64,000 bases of DNA from Methylocystis sp. ATCC 49242. Lineage in GTDB: Bacteria; Pseudomonadota; Alphaproteobacteria; Rhizobiales; Beijerinckiaceae. The notes below the pieces were generated by a model. That model did not search any database. It was given only the letters and a program-made list of their open reading frames with translations, and was not told the origin of the DNA. Of this stretch, positions 8,250-14,953 are shown in pieces. The stretch is from positions 3,428,356 to 3,492,355 of the forward strand of contig NZ_KE124774.1 in the NCBI RefSeq assembly GCF_000188155.2, written 5' to 3'. Position numbers and translations under genes: made by a program. Each line of letters begins with the position of its first letter. Within the stretch, counting starts at the first letter, position 1.

Positions 8250-8752
8250 TTCCGGTCTTCCCTTTCGGCCAGACGGTCCTGCGCGCGTTCGTTCTGCGAG
8301 ATCAGCGTGTCGATCTGCCGCGACAGCGACTCGAACCGCGCTTCGAGCGTCGCGGCGATGCCGGTGATCTTCACGTCGATGCGATGCACCTCCTCGCGAG
8401 TCGGGAGATGCTTGATCTCCGTCTCGACGGTCGCCATGCGCTGCTCGACCTTGTCGACGCGCTCGAAGAGGCGGGCGTCGTCCTTGCGCAATTCGTCGAT
8501 GTCGTCCCTGATCGCGCTGAGCGTCGCTTCGTCGCGCCGCGAGAAGGCCGCCCACAACGCAATGAGCAGCGCCGCAGCCGACGATACCCATGGTGCGACC
8601 CATTGCGCGATCGAGCCCCATTCGACGCCGCCGTGATCACTCACCAGAACCTCCCCTCGAAAAAAAAACGCCATGAGCGCGAGGATCGCGGGCGCGGCCG
8701 CGATTGCGCTGATGACGGCGACGCCGAGCGCGTCCTTCGTTTTCCTATGCAT
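8246..8752 (-). CDS. Membrane-anchored coiled-coil protein, DUF2730 / Mu gp25-like
   Basis: The 168-residue protein has two hydrophobic segments (about residues 10-31 and 49-69). A long charged coiled coil follows, with heptad-like RDDIDELRKDDARLFERVDK. That matches DUF2730, a Mu-like family found just before gp26 and gp27. The first hydrophobic segment is unusual if the family start is the shorter form, so the true start may be internal. Confidence 0.75.
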   Translation of the reverse strand: MHRKTKDALGVAVISAIAAAPAILALMAFFFRGEVLVSDHGGVEWGSIAQWVAPWVSSAAALLIALWAAFSRRDEATLSAIRDDIDELRKDDARLFERVDKVEQRMATVETEIKHLPTREEVHRIDVKITGIAATLEARFESLSRQIDTLISQNERAQDRLAEREDRK

Positions 8753-8822
8753 GGCGCCGCGCCTTCAGCTTCCAGAGCCATGCGGTGAGCGCCACGGCGC
8801 GCATCAGCGTGCGGGCGATCAT
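8745..8822 (-). CDS. Possible 25-residue hydrophobic peptide
   Basis: An ATG at 8822 overlaps the upstream stop as ATGA. It opens a 25-residue frame (MIARTLMRAVALTAWLWKLK and five more residues, ARRHA) that ends inside the start of the DUF2730 gene. It fills the gap between two genes exactly. It could be a coupled membrane peptide or just spacer sequence. Confidence 0.3.
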   Translation of the reverse strand: MIARTLMRAVALTAWLWKLKARRHA

Positions 8823-9079
8823 TGCGCGCCCCCGCATTTGCGCCTGTAGTTCTCATTGTTCGCGGCCACGTCGCGGATGAAGGGCGCGAGGTCGGCGCAG
8901 ATCGTGTTCGCGCTGGCCTCGCCCTTCGGGCACTGGCTCTTGAGCCATTGCTTCAGCGCCGGGCTGGCCTTCGCCGCGCGCATCGTCTCGCAGGTCGAAT
9001 CGACATAGACGGGCCCGCCCATGGCGAGCGCCTCAGAGCCGATCGACAGCGTCGTCAAAATCACCGCGATCGATCTCAT
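8819..9079 (-). CDS. Secreted four-cysteine phage protein
   Basis: The 86-residue protein has a signal peptide (MRSIAVILTTLSIGSEALA) and four cysteines (30, 50, 61, 82) that could form two disulfides in the periplasm. It starts inside the preceding membrane/coiled-coil gene in another frame, an overlap of 47 nt, which recalls Rz/Rz1 spanin genes. No lipobox cysteine follows the signal peptide, so it is not a normal Rz1 lipoprotein. Confidence 0.65.
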   Translation of the reverse strand: MRSIAVILTTLSIGSEALAMGGPVYVDSTCETMRAAKASPALKQWLKSQCPKGEASANTICADLAPFIRDVAANNENYRRKCGGAQ

Positions 9080-9248
9080 GGCGCGTCTCCGCTGATCTGG
9101 CTGCGTCCGTCGCCCGGTCGCGCGCGGCTTGCAGGTCTTTTTCGAGCTGTTCGGCCTTCGTGGCCTTGGCGACGGTCTTGCCGTAGCGCGCGAGCAATGC
9201 TCCGCCGGCGACGACGATGGCGAGGGCGATGAGGGTGAAGATCGGCAT
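9033..9248 (-). CDS. Small membrane coiled-coil protein, Rz (i-spanin) candidate
   Basis: The 71-residue protein has one N-terminal membrane span (residues 3-21). A charged helix follows (KATKAEQLEKDLQAARDRAT) that would sit in the periplasm. This is the shape of an inner-membrane spanin. The overlap with the following secreted gene supports a lysis role. No homology claim is made beyond topology. Confidence 0.55.
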   Translation of the reverse strand: MPIFTLIALAIVVAGGALLARYGKTVAKATKAEQLEKDLQAARDRATDAARSAETRHEIDRGDFDDAVDRL

Positions 9249-9250
9249 GG

Positions 9251-9526
9251 TCAGACGCCCTTGGTCGGAACATAAGGATCGTCGACCAGCCCCTTCGTGA
9301 TCACGTCATAGTCGCCCGACCAGGCGTCGAGCGTCGCGATCATGTCGCGGCCCGAGTCGTCCCAGTCCTCATAGACGCCGTCCTCCGCCGCCTGGGCGAT
9401 GCGCGCGGCGTAATGCTCCAGGCGCCGATTTGCTGCGGCCAATTCGCCTCGCAGCACGAGGAGCTGCAGGCCGATCAGCCCGACCGAGAAGGCGATGAAG
9501 GCGAGAAGGATTTCGATATTCGTCAA
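9251..9526 (-). CDS. Hypothetical membrane protein of the phage lysis region
   Basis: I place the start at a TTG (9526), 6 nt after AGGAG. The open frame extends upstream, but without a ribosome site and through the neighbouring gene's end. The 91-residue product has one N-terminal span (IEILLAFIAFSVGLIGLQLL), a short coiled coil and an acidic tail. It is the first of a run of small membrane genes. Function unknown. Confidence 0.55.
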   Translation of the reverse strand: MTNIEILLAFIAFSVGLIGLQLLVLRGELAAANRRLEHYAARIAQAAEDGVYEDWDDSGRDMIATLDAWSGDYDVITKGLVDDPYVPTKGV

Positions 9527-9531
9527 TGTGC

Positions 9532-9550
9532 GCTCCTGATGATCGAGGGG
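9532..9550 (-). repeat. 19-bp leader repeat, copy 1
   Basis: Read on the minus strand this is CCCCTCGATCATCAGGAGC, identical to the copy at 9795-9813. Each copy includes the AGGAG ribosome site of the following small gene. A shorter relative, CCCCTCAATCATCA, lies at 18776-18763 before the MuB-like gene. Confidence 0.8.
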
Positions 9551-9552
9551 GC

Positions 9553-9789
9553 TCACGCGGCCAAAGCGCGCTGACGGCGGCGTGCGCATTCCCGCGCCTG
9601 TCCGCGAGCGCGTATCTCACGCAGGGCCGCGCCGTCGTAGCGTGAGCGCTTTGGCGCATAGTCTCGCCGCGCGGTTCCATGCGCGACACGGTGCAGATCG
9701 CGGGTCGCGAGGAGAGCGCTCATCATCGTGTTTCTCATCGACAACGCTGCAAAGGCCGAGGCCATGAGAGAAAAACGCCCAGAAAACAT
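9553..9789 (-). CDS. Hypothetical small basic phage protein
   Basis: The ATG at 9789 follows AGGAG with 6 nt spacing inside a 19-bp sequence that recurs before the next gene. The 78-residue product is Ala-, Arg- and Met-rich with a moderately hydrophobic N-terminus (FSLMASAFAALSMRNTMMSA) and a basic tail. I do not recognise it. The good ribosome site is the main support. Confidence 0.5.
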   Translation of the reverse strand: MFSGRFSLMASAFAALSMRNTMMSALLATRDLHRVAHGTARRDYAPKRSRYDGAALREIRARGQARECARRRQRALAA

Positions 9790-9794
9790 TTGTT

Positions 9795-9813
9795 GCTCCT
9801 GATGATCGAGGGG
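9795..9813 (-). repeat. 19-bp leader repeat, copy 2
   Basis: Identical to 9532-9550. It precedes the gene starting at 9789 and supplies its ribosome-binding site. Confidence 0.8.
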
Positions 9814-9816
9814 AAC

Positions 9817-9839
9817 GCCGGCCGCGTGTTGCGGCCGGC
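9817..9839. terminator. Strong GC hairpin between lysis genes
   Basis: Nine-base perfect arms (GCCGGCCGC and GCGGCCGGC) are separated by a 5-nt loop. It lies just after the stop of the 9852-10028 gene on the minus strand. There is no T-tract, so it may be a processing or weak termination site rather than a classic terminator. Confidence 0.45.
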
Positions 9840-9851
9840 TTGAAAGCGGCT

Positions 9852-10028
9852 TTAAACGCCGACCTTGTTGATGGCGCTGCGCGCAGCGCCGACGCCCGCT
9901 CCGGCGATCATGGTCATCACCCAGCTCGGCACCTCGTAGCCCAGCGCCTGAAGGCCGCCGACGACGAAAGTCGCGAGCATCACGAGATAGGTCTTCTTGC
10001 CGTCGAGCACGGCCATCCAGTCTTTCAT
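9852..10028 (-). CDS. Small two-span membrane protein, holin candidate
   Basis: This short frame encodes 58 residues beginning MKDWMAVLDGKKTYLVMLAT. It has two hydrophobic stretches, about residues 14-31 and 35-52. A short cytoplasmic start followed by two spans fits a small holin, and it lies four small genes after the endolysin and RlpA genes. The role is inferred from topology and place. Confidence 0.55.
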   Translation of the reverse strand: MKDWMAVLDGKKTYLVMLATFVVGGLQALGYEVPSWVMTMIAGAGVGAARSAINKVGV

Positions 10029-10065
10029 TGCTTTCTTCCCTGTCTGCCCGCGAGGCGGGCCTTGC

Positions 10066-10191
10066 TTACTGGGCGAGTTCCCAGCGCATTTCCTCCGCGA
10101 CGGAGAGCCCGACGCGAATGATGAGGTTCGCGCCCATCGCGACGACGGCCGCCGTCATGAGCGCGTAAATGAAGCCGCGAGGATCGATCAT
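10066..10191 (-). CDS. Small single-span membrane protein of the lysis block
   Basis: A 41-residue frame begins MIDPRGFIYALMTAAVVAMG. It has one membrane span followed by a charged tail. It lies between a small lipoprotein and the holin candidate. It could be a holin partner or antiholin; nothing in the sequence decides this. Confidence 0.45.
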   Translation of the reverse strand: MIDPRGFIYALMTAAVVAMGANLIIRVGLSVAEEMRWELAQ

Positions 10192-10194
10192 GGC

Positions 10195-10332
10195 TCACCG
10201 TCCCGTTCGCGGATTGACGATTTTCTTGACGACGTAGCCGCCGATCATCAGCGCGTCGCGCGGCCCCTCCGGGCTGGCGCAGCCGGAGAGCGCGAGGGCG
10301 ACGATCGCGAGGGCGAGCGCGGCGCGTCTCAT
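10195..10332 (-). CDS. Small lipoprotein, Rz1-like o-spanin candidate
   Basis: The ATG at 10332 lies at the end of the endolysin gene. It opens a 45-residue protein with a signal peptide and a clear lipobox (ALSGC), leaving a mature lipoprotein of about 28 residues. A tiny outer-membrane lipoprotein right after an endolysin is the usual picture of Rz1. A longer open frame upstream is a shadow of the endolysin gene. Confidence 0.6.
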   Translation of the reverse strand: MRRAALALAIVALALSGCASPEGPRDALMIGGYVVKKIVNPRTGR

Positions 10333-10709
10333 GCCGGATACTTCGCCCAGGGCAGCTGGAAATGCGGGCCGTCCTTGAGGCTGCGCCAGTCGCCGCCCCA
10401 TTCGATCGGCACGCCGACGGCGGCGGCGGCCTTTTTCATGTCCGCCGCGAGACGGGCGTAGAGCGGCCAGTCCCAACGCACCTTTCCGCCCACCTTCACG
10501 GCGAGGTCGATGGCGTGGCCGGTGAGATGGCGGGACTTCAGCGTCTTCGACGCGCCGGCGGCGACGAGCGCCTTCTGCCGCTCCATCGTGCGCCGGCCCT
10601 CGGTCACGATGAATTCGATCTTCGAGTCCTTCGCGCATCGCCGCACGACCTTTGCAAGATCGGCGTGCACGCCGTTGAGACGGGATTCGCTGCGGGTGTC
10701 CATGGGCAT
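10329..10709 (-). CDS. Endolysin, M15-family peptidase
   Basis: The 126-residue enzyme carries the M15 zinc-peptidase pattern: SRHLTGHAIDLAV (H61, D68), IEWGGDW, and DGPHFQL (H116). Such phage enzymes cut the L-Ala-D-Glu or D-Ala bonds of peptidoglycan peptides at lysis. I chose the ATG at 10709 because GGAGG lies 5 nt upstream; an in-frame Met sits 12 nt further out. It has no signal peptide, so it would need a holin. Confidence 0.88.
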   Translation of the reverse strand: MPMDTRSESRLNGVHADLAKVVRRCAKDSKIEFIVTEGRRTMERQKALVAAGASKTLKSRHLTGHAIDLAVKVGGKVRWDWPLYARLAADMKKAAAAVGVPIEWGGDWRSLKDGPHFQLPWAKYPA

Positions 10710-10710
10710 G

Positions 10711-11205
10711 TCAGCCTCCAATCCTGACCGACACGCGGGCGACGCCCGCGCCGATCATGCCGATGCGGGCGGCGGCGCCGCGCGCGAGGTCGAGGGAGCG
10801 GCCGGTCCAGGCGGCGGGGCCGCGATCATTGACGCGCACCGTCACGCAGCCATGCAGGCAGACGGTGAGGCGCGTGCCGAAAGGCAGGCTGCGATGCGCG
10901 GCGGTGTAGCCGCCGGCATTGAAGCGCTCGCCGGTCGCGGTGTGGGCGTTGAGGCGCTCGCCGCCGCCGTAGTAGCTCGCGACCATGCTGCGCGCGCCCT
11001 CTGGCGTGACGAAATGCGCGCGCTCGATCTGGCGGCGCAGATGCGGGCGGCGCCAGCCGGTGTTGGAGGGATGCAGCGCGGCTTCCTGCGCGCCGAATAT
11101 CTCGTCGAGAAAGCCCGCATGGGCGGGCGCGAGCCACAGCAGCGCGAGCGCGAAAGAAAGCGCCGCGATGAAGGAGCCGATGATTTCGAGTGATGATTTG
11201 CTCAT
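10711..11205 (-). CDS. RlpA-like double-psi beta-barrel protein
   Basis: The 164-residue product has a signal/anchor segment (about residues 8-30). An RlpA-type DPBB domain follows: ASYYGGGERLNAHTATGERF, HRSLPFGTRLTV, VRVNDRGPAAWTGRSLDL. RlpA-family proteins are lytic transglycosylases or bind denuded glycan. In a prophage it may help open the wall at lysis, next to the M15 endolysin. The start at 11205 puts the signal peptide at the N-terminus. Confidence 0.85.
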   Translation of the reverse strand: MSKSSLEIIGSFIAALSFALALLWLAPAHAGFLDEIFGAQEAALHPSNTGWRRPHLRRQIERAHFVTPEGARSMVASYYGGGERLNAHTATGERFNAGGYTAAHRSLPFGTRLTVCLHGCVTVRVNDRGPAAWTGRSLDLARGAAARIGMIGAGVARVSVRIGG

Positions 11206-11299
11206 GCCCCGCAGGCTATGAGCAGGGCCGTCCCGCAATAGGCCCGAACGCGTTCGGGCGGGCGCTTCGCCGTCGATTCAATATGCCGCCGAACGCGGC
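11206..11299. other. Gap between the Mor-like and RlpA-like genes
   Basis: About 95 bp without a gene. Because it follows the Mor-type activator gene and precedes the lysis and head genes, it is the likeliest place for a Mor-dependent middle/late promoter. I see no clear promoter motif by eye. Confidence 0.3.
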
Positions 11300-11722
11300 T
11301 TAAAACAAGTTGCCCTGCCGATTGTCGCGCAGGCGCAGCCGCTGGCGCAATTTCTCGATCGTGCGCAGATGCAGGCCGGAGGCGCGCGCGGCAGCCGGGT
11401 TGCTCGCGCCCGAAAGCAGCATGTCGACCGCGCGGCGGCGCGCCTTCGCGACGACGCTGGTGACGCCGAGCGGGATGACGATCTTGAGGCCGTGATGCGA
11501 GGGCTCGGCGTCGCTCGGCATGTAGCAGGCGTAATGCCGGCAGATGGCGTCGGCGGCGGTGCGCCCCACGCATTGCACGAGCCAGTGGCCCTCCGGCGCC
11601 CGCGCGGGGATATAGACCGCCTGCCCGCCGCGCGCCTCGGCGAGCTTCAGCGCCGCGTCGAGACCCGCGACCTCCGCGATCTCGGCGAGCTGCTGCGGGA
11701 GATAGGCGAAGTCGTCGCTCAT
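11300..11722 (-). CDS. Mor-type transcription activator
   Basis: The 140-residue protein matches the Mor/C family: a dimerisation part (LAEIAEVAGLDAALKLAEAR, GGQAVYIPA) and a C-terminal helix-turn-helix (SNPAAARASGLHLRTIEKLR). In Mu, Mor switches on the middle promoter after replication starts. Its place between early genes and the lysis/head genes fits that job. The ATG at 11722 overlaps the upstream gene; the longer frame upstream is a shadow. Confidence 0.8.
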   Translation of the reverse strand: MSDDFAYLPQQLAEIAEVAGLDAALKLAEARGGQAVYIPARAPEGHWLVQCVGRTAADAICRHYACYMPSDAEPSHHGLKIVIPLGVTSVVAKARRRAVDMLLSGASNPAAARASGLHLRTIEKLRQRLRLRDNRQGNLF

Positions 11723-11940
11723 GATTCCCTCGGGGAGAGCACCGTGACGACGTTGAAGCCGACGACGCGGTAACGCACGCCCTCGGCGTTGATCACATAG
11801 GAGCCGCCGCCGATCCCCTCCGCCGCGTCGGCCGCGCGCAGCAGCCGCTGGCGCATGTCCTCGCGCAGCCGCTCGATGTCGACGCCGTGGATCCGTTCGA
11901 TGTAACGCAGCACGGCGTGGTCGGTGACGTGGAGCGTCAT
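11719..11940 (-). CDS. Hypothetical phage protein
   Basis: A 73-residue protein begins MTLHVTDHAVLRYIERIHGV, with an acidic/basic helix and a beta-rich end (GGSYVINAEG, RYRVVGFNVVTVL). It is coupled to the genes on both sides by 4-nt overlaps. The H-x-x-x-R-x-x-ER start recalls small toxin-like folds, but I cannot assign it. Confidence 0.6.
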   Translation of the reverse strand: MTLHVTDHAVLRYIERIHGVDIERLREDMRQRLLRAADAAEGIGGGSYVINAEGVRYRVVGFNVVTVLSPRES

Positions 11941-12113
11941 TTGCCGTTCGCCTCCTTCGCGCGGCGCTTTTCCTGCGCCGCGATGATGCGGTCCATGATC
12001 GCCTCGATGTGCTTCTCGAACAGCTCACGCTGCGACGGCGTGAGGCGCACCCGGCCATGGGCGAGATCGATGGCGGTGCGCAGCGCGGAGAGCTGGCTCT
12101 GGTCGCTGATCAT
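11937..12113 (-). CDS. Hypothetical helical phage protein
   Basis: The ATG at 12113 follows GGAGG by 5 nt and shares a base with the preceding stop (TGATG). The 58-residue product is helical and charged (LTPSQRELFEKHIEAIMDRI). No family recognised. Confidence 0.6.
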   Translation of the reverse strand: MISDQSQLSALRTAIDLAHGRVRLTPSQRELFEKHIEAIMDRIIAAQEKRRAKEANGK

Positions 12114-12661
12114 CAGCGCCTCCACATGGTTTCAAAGGCCGTTTCAAAGCGCGTGACAGCCGGCTTGCAGCGCAGCGCGATGAGCGAATTGTCCTGCCGC
12201 GTGAGGCCCGAATGGGAGAAATTGCCGGCGCCCTCGCGCAGCAGTTCGCCGTCGATGGCGTAGGCCTTCAGATGCATGAAAGGGGCGGGCTCGGCCTTGT
12301 AGCGGATCTCGACATTCATGCGCGCGGCGAGCCGGTCATAGGGCGCGGCGAGCGCGCGCGGCATGGGCTGGTCCGCGCCGTCGCGATAAAGCCGAACGGC
12401 GACGCCGCGCGCGGCCGCCGCGTCCAGCGCCTCCACGACGCGAATATTGGTGAGCACATAGGCCGCGAAGTCGATACGGCGGCGCGCCTGGCCGATGAGC
12501 GCGACGTCGATCGCCTCCAGATTGTCGGCGGGCGCATAGGCGAGCCGCTCGACGCGGCAGCTCGCGGGAAAGGGCGGCTCGTCGACGGCGCCCAGGGCGA
12601 GCGCGCCCGCGCCGAGCGCGGCGGTGAGATAGGCGACGAAAGCAGTTTTCGCGGCGGTCAT
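12113..12661 (-). CDS. Secreted PLD-superfamily nuclease-like protein
   Basis: The 182-residue protein has a signal peptide (about residues 1-25) and one phospholipase-D motif: H130-x-K132 with D137 (MHLKAYAIDG), then GAGNFSHSG with N147. One HKD motif and this length match the Nuc-like bacterial endonucleases, which act as dimers in the periplasm. An exported nuclease in a Mu-like early/middle operon is unexpected. The ATG at 12661 overlaps the upstream stop. Confidence 0.8.
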   Translation of the reverse strand: MTAAKTAFVAYLTAALGAGALALGAVDEPPFPASCRVERLAYAPADNLEAIDVALIGQARRRIDFAAYVLTNIRVVEALDAAAARGVAVRLYRDGADQPMPRALAAPYDRLAARMNVEIRYKAEPAPFMHLKAYAIDGELLREGAGNFSHSGLTRQDNSLIALRCKPAVTRFETAFETMWRR

Positions 12662-12873
12662 CTGGCGGCTCTCTTTTTGTTGCATTTCACGCAGGGCGGG
12701 CCGTCGGCGCGGTCCTCGGGCTCGCAGCGGATCATGCCGCTCTTGAGCCCGCATTGATGACACTCGAACCAGGCGACCGACTCGCCCCGCACATTCCAGC
12801 CGGCGTCGACGAAGCTCATCCTGATCTCGCGCGGCTTCGAGACGCGCTTGAAGAAATCGAGCTGCAGGGTCAT
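12658..12873 (-). CDS. Small zinc-ribbon phage protein
   Basis: The 71-residue product contains two CxxC knuckles (CHQC and CVKC) about 25 residues apart, a zinc-ribbon pattern. It starts MTLQLDFFKRVSKPREIRMS and overlaps the upstream HTH gene by 4 nt. A nucleic-acid-binding role is likely but not shown. Confidence 0.65.
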   Translation of the reverse strand: MTLQLDFFKRVSKPREIRMSFVDAGWNVRGESVAWFECHQCGLKSGMIRCEPEDRADGPPCVKCNKKRAAR

Positions 12874-13250
12874 GCGGCCGGCTCCTCCCGCGCATCGCGA
12901 CGCGCGAGAGTCATCAGCCTGCCCGCTATCGAATTGGGAGCGCGGCCGAGGGTCCGCCCGATCTCGGAATAAGATGCGCCCTCGGCCTCCAGTTTCAGCA
13001 GCAGGGAATCTTCGACGGGCGTGAATCGGCGAACGACATGATTCCCCCTGACCATGGAGGCCGGCCCTTTCACACTCGACCAGCATTTGGCGACGACCGG
13101 CGGCTCGACGCCCATCTTCAGACAGTAGTAGGAGATTGAATTCCCGCTTATCCCGAAGCGCTGGCCAATGCGGGCGTATGTCCATCCGGCTTCCCGCAAT
13201 TCCGCGATTTCCTGCATGTCGCGATCAGAGAATCGACGCCTCCTCGTCAT
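12870..13250 (-). CDS. Two-domain helix-turn-helix phage regulator
   Basis: The 126-residue protein has two HTH-like parts. The first is DMQEIAELREAGWTYARIGQ with RFGISGNSISYY; the second, SANT-like, is FTPVEDSLLLKLEAEGASYS with LGRAPNSIAGRL. It lies downstream of gemA and upstream of the Mor-like gene. It may be a second regulator of the middle genes, or a terminase-like DNA binder. Confidence 0.65.
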   Translation of the reverse strand: MTRRRRFSDRDMQEIAELREAGWTYARIGQRFGISGNSISYYCLKMGVEPPVVAKCWSSVKGPASMVRGNHVVRRFTPVEDSLLLKLEAEGASYSEIGRTLGRAPNSIAGRLMTLARRDAREEPAA

Positions 13251-13262
13251 GCGCCCCTCCTC

Positions 13263-13619
13263 TCAAACCCGATAGACGCCGTCCGCGCCCTTGCGGGCGT
13301 CGATGGCGCCGCCGTAATGCGGCAAGGCGGCGGGGGCGGCCGTGCGGCGGATGGCCTCGCGCGCGGCGCGTTTCACGGCGGTCACGGCGCGGGCGGCGAG
13401 GTCAGCGGCGCGGTCAACGTCCACGCCATAGCGACGCAGGGCCGCGCGGGCGCCGGAGGGCTGCGCCTTCACGGCGACGGTCGCCACGGCCTTCGCGGCC
13501 TTCGCCTCACGCCACGCCTCGCTGATCGCCGCGCCGAATTCCATGCCGCCGGCGCGCAGCTCATGGGCGCGGCGCATCACGGCCGCGCGGTCATAGTTCG
13601 ATTTACGTTGCTTCTTCAT
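13263..13619 (-). CDS. Hypothetical basic phage protein
   Basis: The ATG at 13619 follows AGGAG. The 118-residue product begins MKKQRKSNYDRAAVMRRAHE and is Ala- and Arg-rich (AVTAVKRAAREAIRRTAAPA). The N-terminal HELRAGGMEFGAAISEAWRE stretch is a short-helix pattern seen in many small phage ORFs. Function unknown. The longer frame upstream is a shadow of gemA. Confidence 0.6.
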   Translation of the reverse strand: MKKQRKSNYDRAAVMRRAHELRAGGMEFGAAISEAWREAKAAKAVATVAVKAQPSGARAALRRYGVDVDRAADLAARAVTAVKRAAREAIRRTAAPAALPHYGGAIDARKGADGVYRV

Positions 13620-13645
13620 CGTTTCTCTCCTTTGCAAAATGGCCG

Positions 13646-14329
13646 TCACGCGGCCTCCTTCTTCATCGCTTCGAGCCGCACGCGCAGGCGCTTGCCGAGC
13701 GCGCTCGCGAGCTTGTCCCAATGCTCGCCGGTGTAGAATTCGAAGCTCGCCGGATTGCCGACCGCATAGCCATAGCGTTCGAGATTGGCGTCGACGGTGT
13801 TGTTCTGGCCCTCGCGAATGAATGGCCTGAAGCAGCCCGTCTCGATGCAGCGCGCCGCGACCGCCATGGCGACCGCCTTCTTGATGTCGGCGGGCGAATC
13901 CGTCTCCGGCCAGTCGATCTTCGCGCCGCGCGAGACCATGGATTTGAGCGCCTCGATCGCCTTCATCGCGTCGGCGGGCTCGGTGAGGAAGCGCGTGTGC
14001 GAGAGCTTCGTCTGCCGCTCGACGAAGGCGATGAGCGCCTTGTCGTCGCGCGAGCGCACCAGGCCCAAATTCCACGCGCTGATCCACAGCGCGCGCAGCT
14101 TGCCGGCATAGGGGCCGGAGGCCGTGTCGCTGGCGCGGCGCACGCGGGCGTGACTGCCCGCGAGAACCTTCAGCATGTCGATGAGTTTCGCGGCCTGCCG
14201 TTCCGAGAGCAGCGACGAGGACGAGACGGAGAAATTGTCGCGCAGCAGGGCGCGATAGTCGTCATCCGTGAAATGCGCGACCTGCTTGCGCAGCGAATGA
14301 ATGGCGCGGGTTTGCGCGGCGGTGGTCAT
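13646..14329 (-). CDS. gemA: GemA / Mu gp16-like regulatory protein
   Basis: The 227-residue protein carries the DUF1018 (GemA) N-terminus: SLRKQVAHFTDDDYRALLRD, then LLSERQAAKLIDMLKVLAG. In Mu, GemA alters host gene expression and DNA supercoiling. The C-terminal part has a second conserved-looking region (ALWISAWNLGLVRSRDDKAL). The ATG at 14329 fits the family start. Confidence 0.82.
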   Translation of the reverse strand: MTTAAQTRAIHSLRKQVAHFTDDDYRALLRDNFSVSSSSLLSERQAAKLIDMLKVLAGSHARVRRASDTASGPYAGKLRALWISAWNLGLVRSRDDKALIAFVERQTKLSHTRFLTEPADAMKAIEALKSMVSRGAKIDWPETDSPADIKKAVAMAVAARCIETGCFRPFIREGQNNTVDANLERYGYAVGNPASFEFYTGEHWDKLASALGKRLRVRLEAMKKEAA

Positions 14330-14331
14330 GA

Positions 14332-14529
14332 TCAGCCTCCCCTGTGTCCGGAGCCGCCGCGGCAGGCGCAGCCAAAGGCGATGAGCAGCGCGACGCCGCC
14401 ATGGCCGATGAGCGCGAAAAGCGCCGCGAAGCCCAGTGATCCGCGCCACAGGCAGAAGCCGGCGCCCGCATAGGTCGCGAGCATGAACATGCCGAGGGCG
14501 ATGAGAAAGATGCGCTCTGTCGGTTTCAT
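14332..14529 (-). CDS. Small two-span membrane protein
   Basis: The 65-residue product begins MKPTERIFLIALGMFMLATY. It has two membrane spans, at about residues 7-27 and 32-52, and a Cys/Gly-rich tail. It overlaps the upstream gene by ATGA. Function unknown. Confidence 0.6.
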   Translation of the reverse strand: MKPTERIFLIALGMFMLATYAGAGFCLWRGSLGFAALFALIGHGGVALLIAFGCACRGGSGHRGG

Positions 14530-14765
14530 GCGGCCTTCTCCAGTCTGTAGCGACGCGCCATCTGCCGCCTGAAGGCTTCGGCGTTCGAGAAATTGTGAAA
14601 GGTGAGAACGTCCTTCCCCTTGGCGAAGGCGAGCCAGCTTTCGCCGACGCGGGCTTCGACGACGAAGACCAGGTCGACGAATTGCGTGTCGACGGCTTCG
14701 CCCTCGCAGAGAAAGCGGACGCCGCGCGTGCGCAGCTCGGTGACTCTCGGGTCGACCCTTTTCAT
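14526..14765 (-). CDS. Hypothetical phage protein
   Basis: A 79-residue protein starts MKRVDPRVTELRTRGVRFLC and ends with a helix (NAEAFRRQMARRYRLEKAA). It overlaps both neighbours by 4 nt, so it is translated with the Gam-GemA block. No family recognised. Confidence 0.6.
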   Translation of the reverse strand: MKRVDPRVTELRTRGVRFLCEGEAVDTQFVDLVFVVEARVGESWLAFAKGKDVLTFHNFSNAEAFRRQMARRYRLEKAA

Positions 14766-14953
14766 GCCGCCTGCTCCATCTGCTCCGGCCGATGCAGCGC
14801 ATCGACGTCGACCGAGAAGGTCATGCGATTGGCGGCGCGCACCAGCGCGCGGCCATCGACGACGGCTTCGAGCGTGGCGAGGACATGCGCCTCGCCGTCG
14901 CTTGTCTCGACGGCGAAGGCCACCGTCTCTCCGATCTGAAGGGACTCGCGCAT
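14762..14953 (-). CDS. Hypothetical small beta-rich phage protein
   Basis: The ATG at 14953 shares a base with the Gam stop (TGATG). The 63-residue product (MRESLQIGETVAFAVETSDG) is predicted beta-rich. It is coupled to gam. Function unknown. Confidence 0.55.
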   Translation of the reverse strand: MRESLQIGETVAFAVETSDGEAHVLATLEAVVDGRALVRAANRMTFSVDVDALHRPEQMEQAA

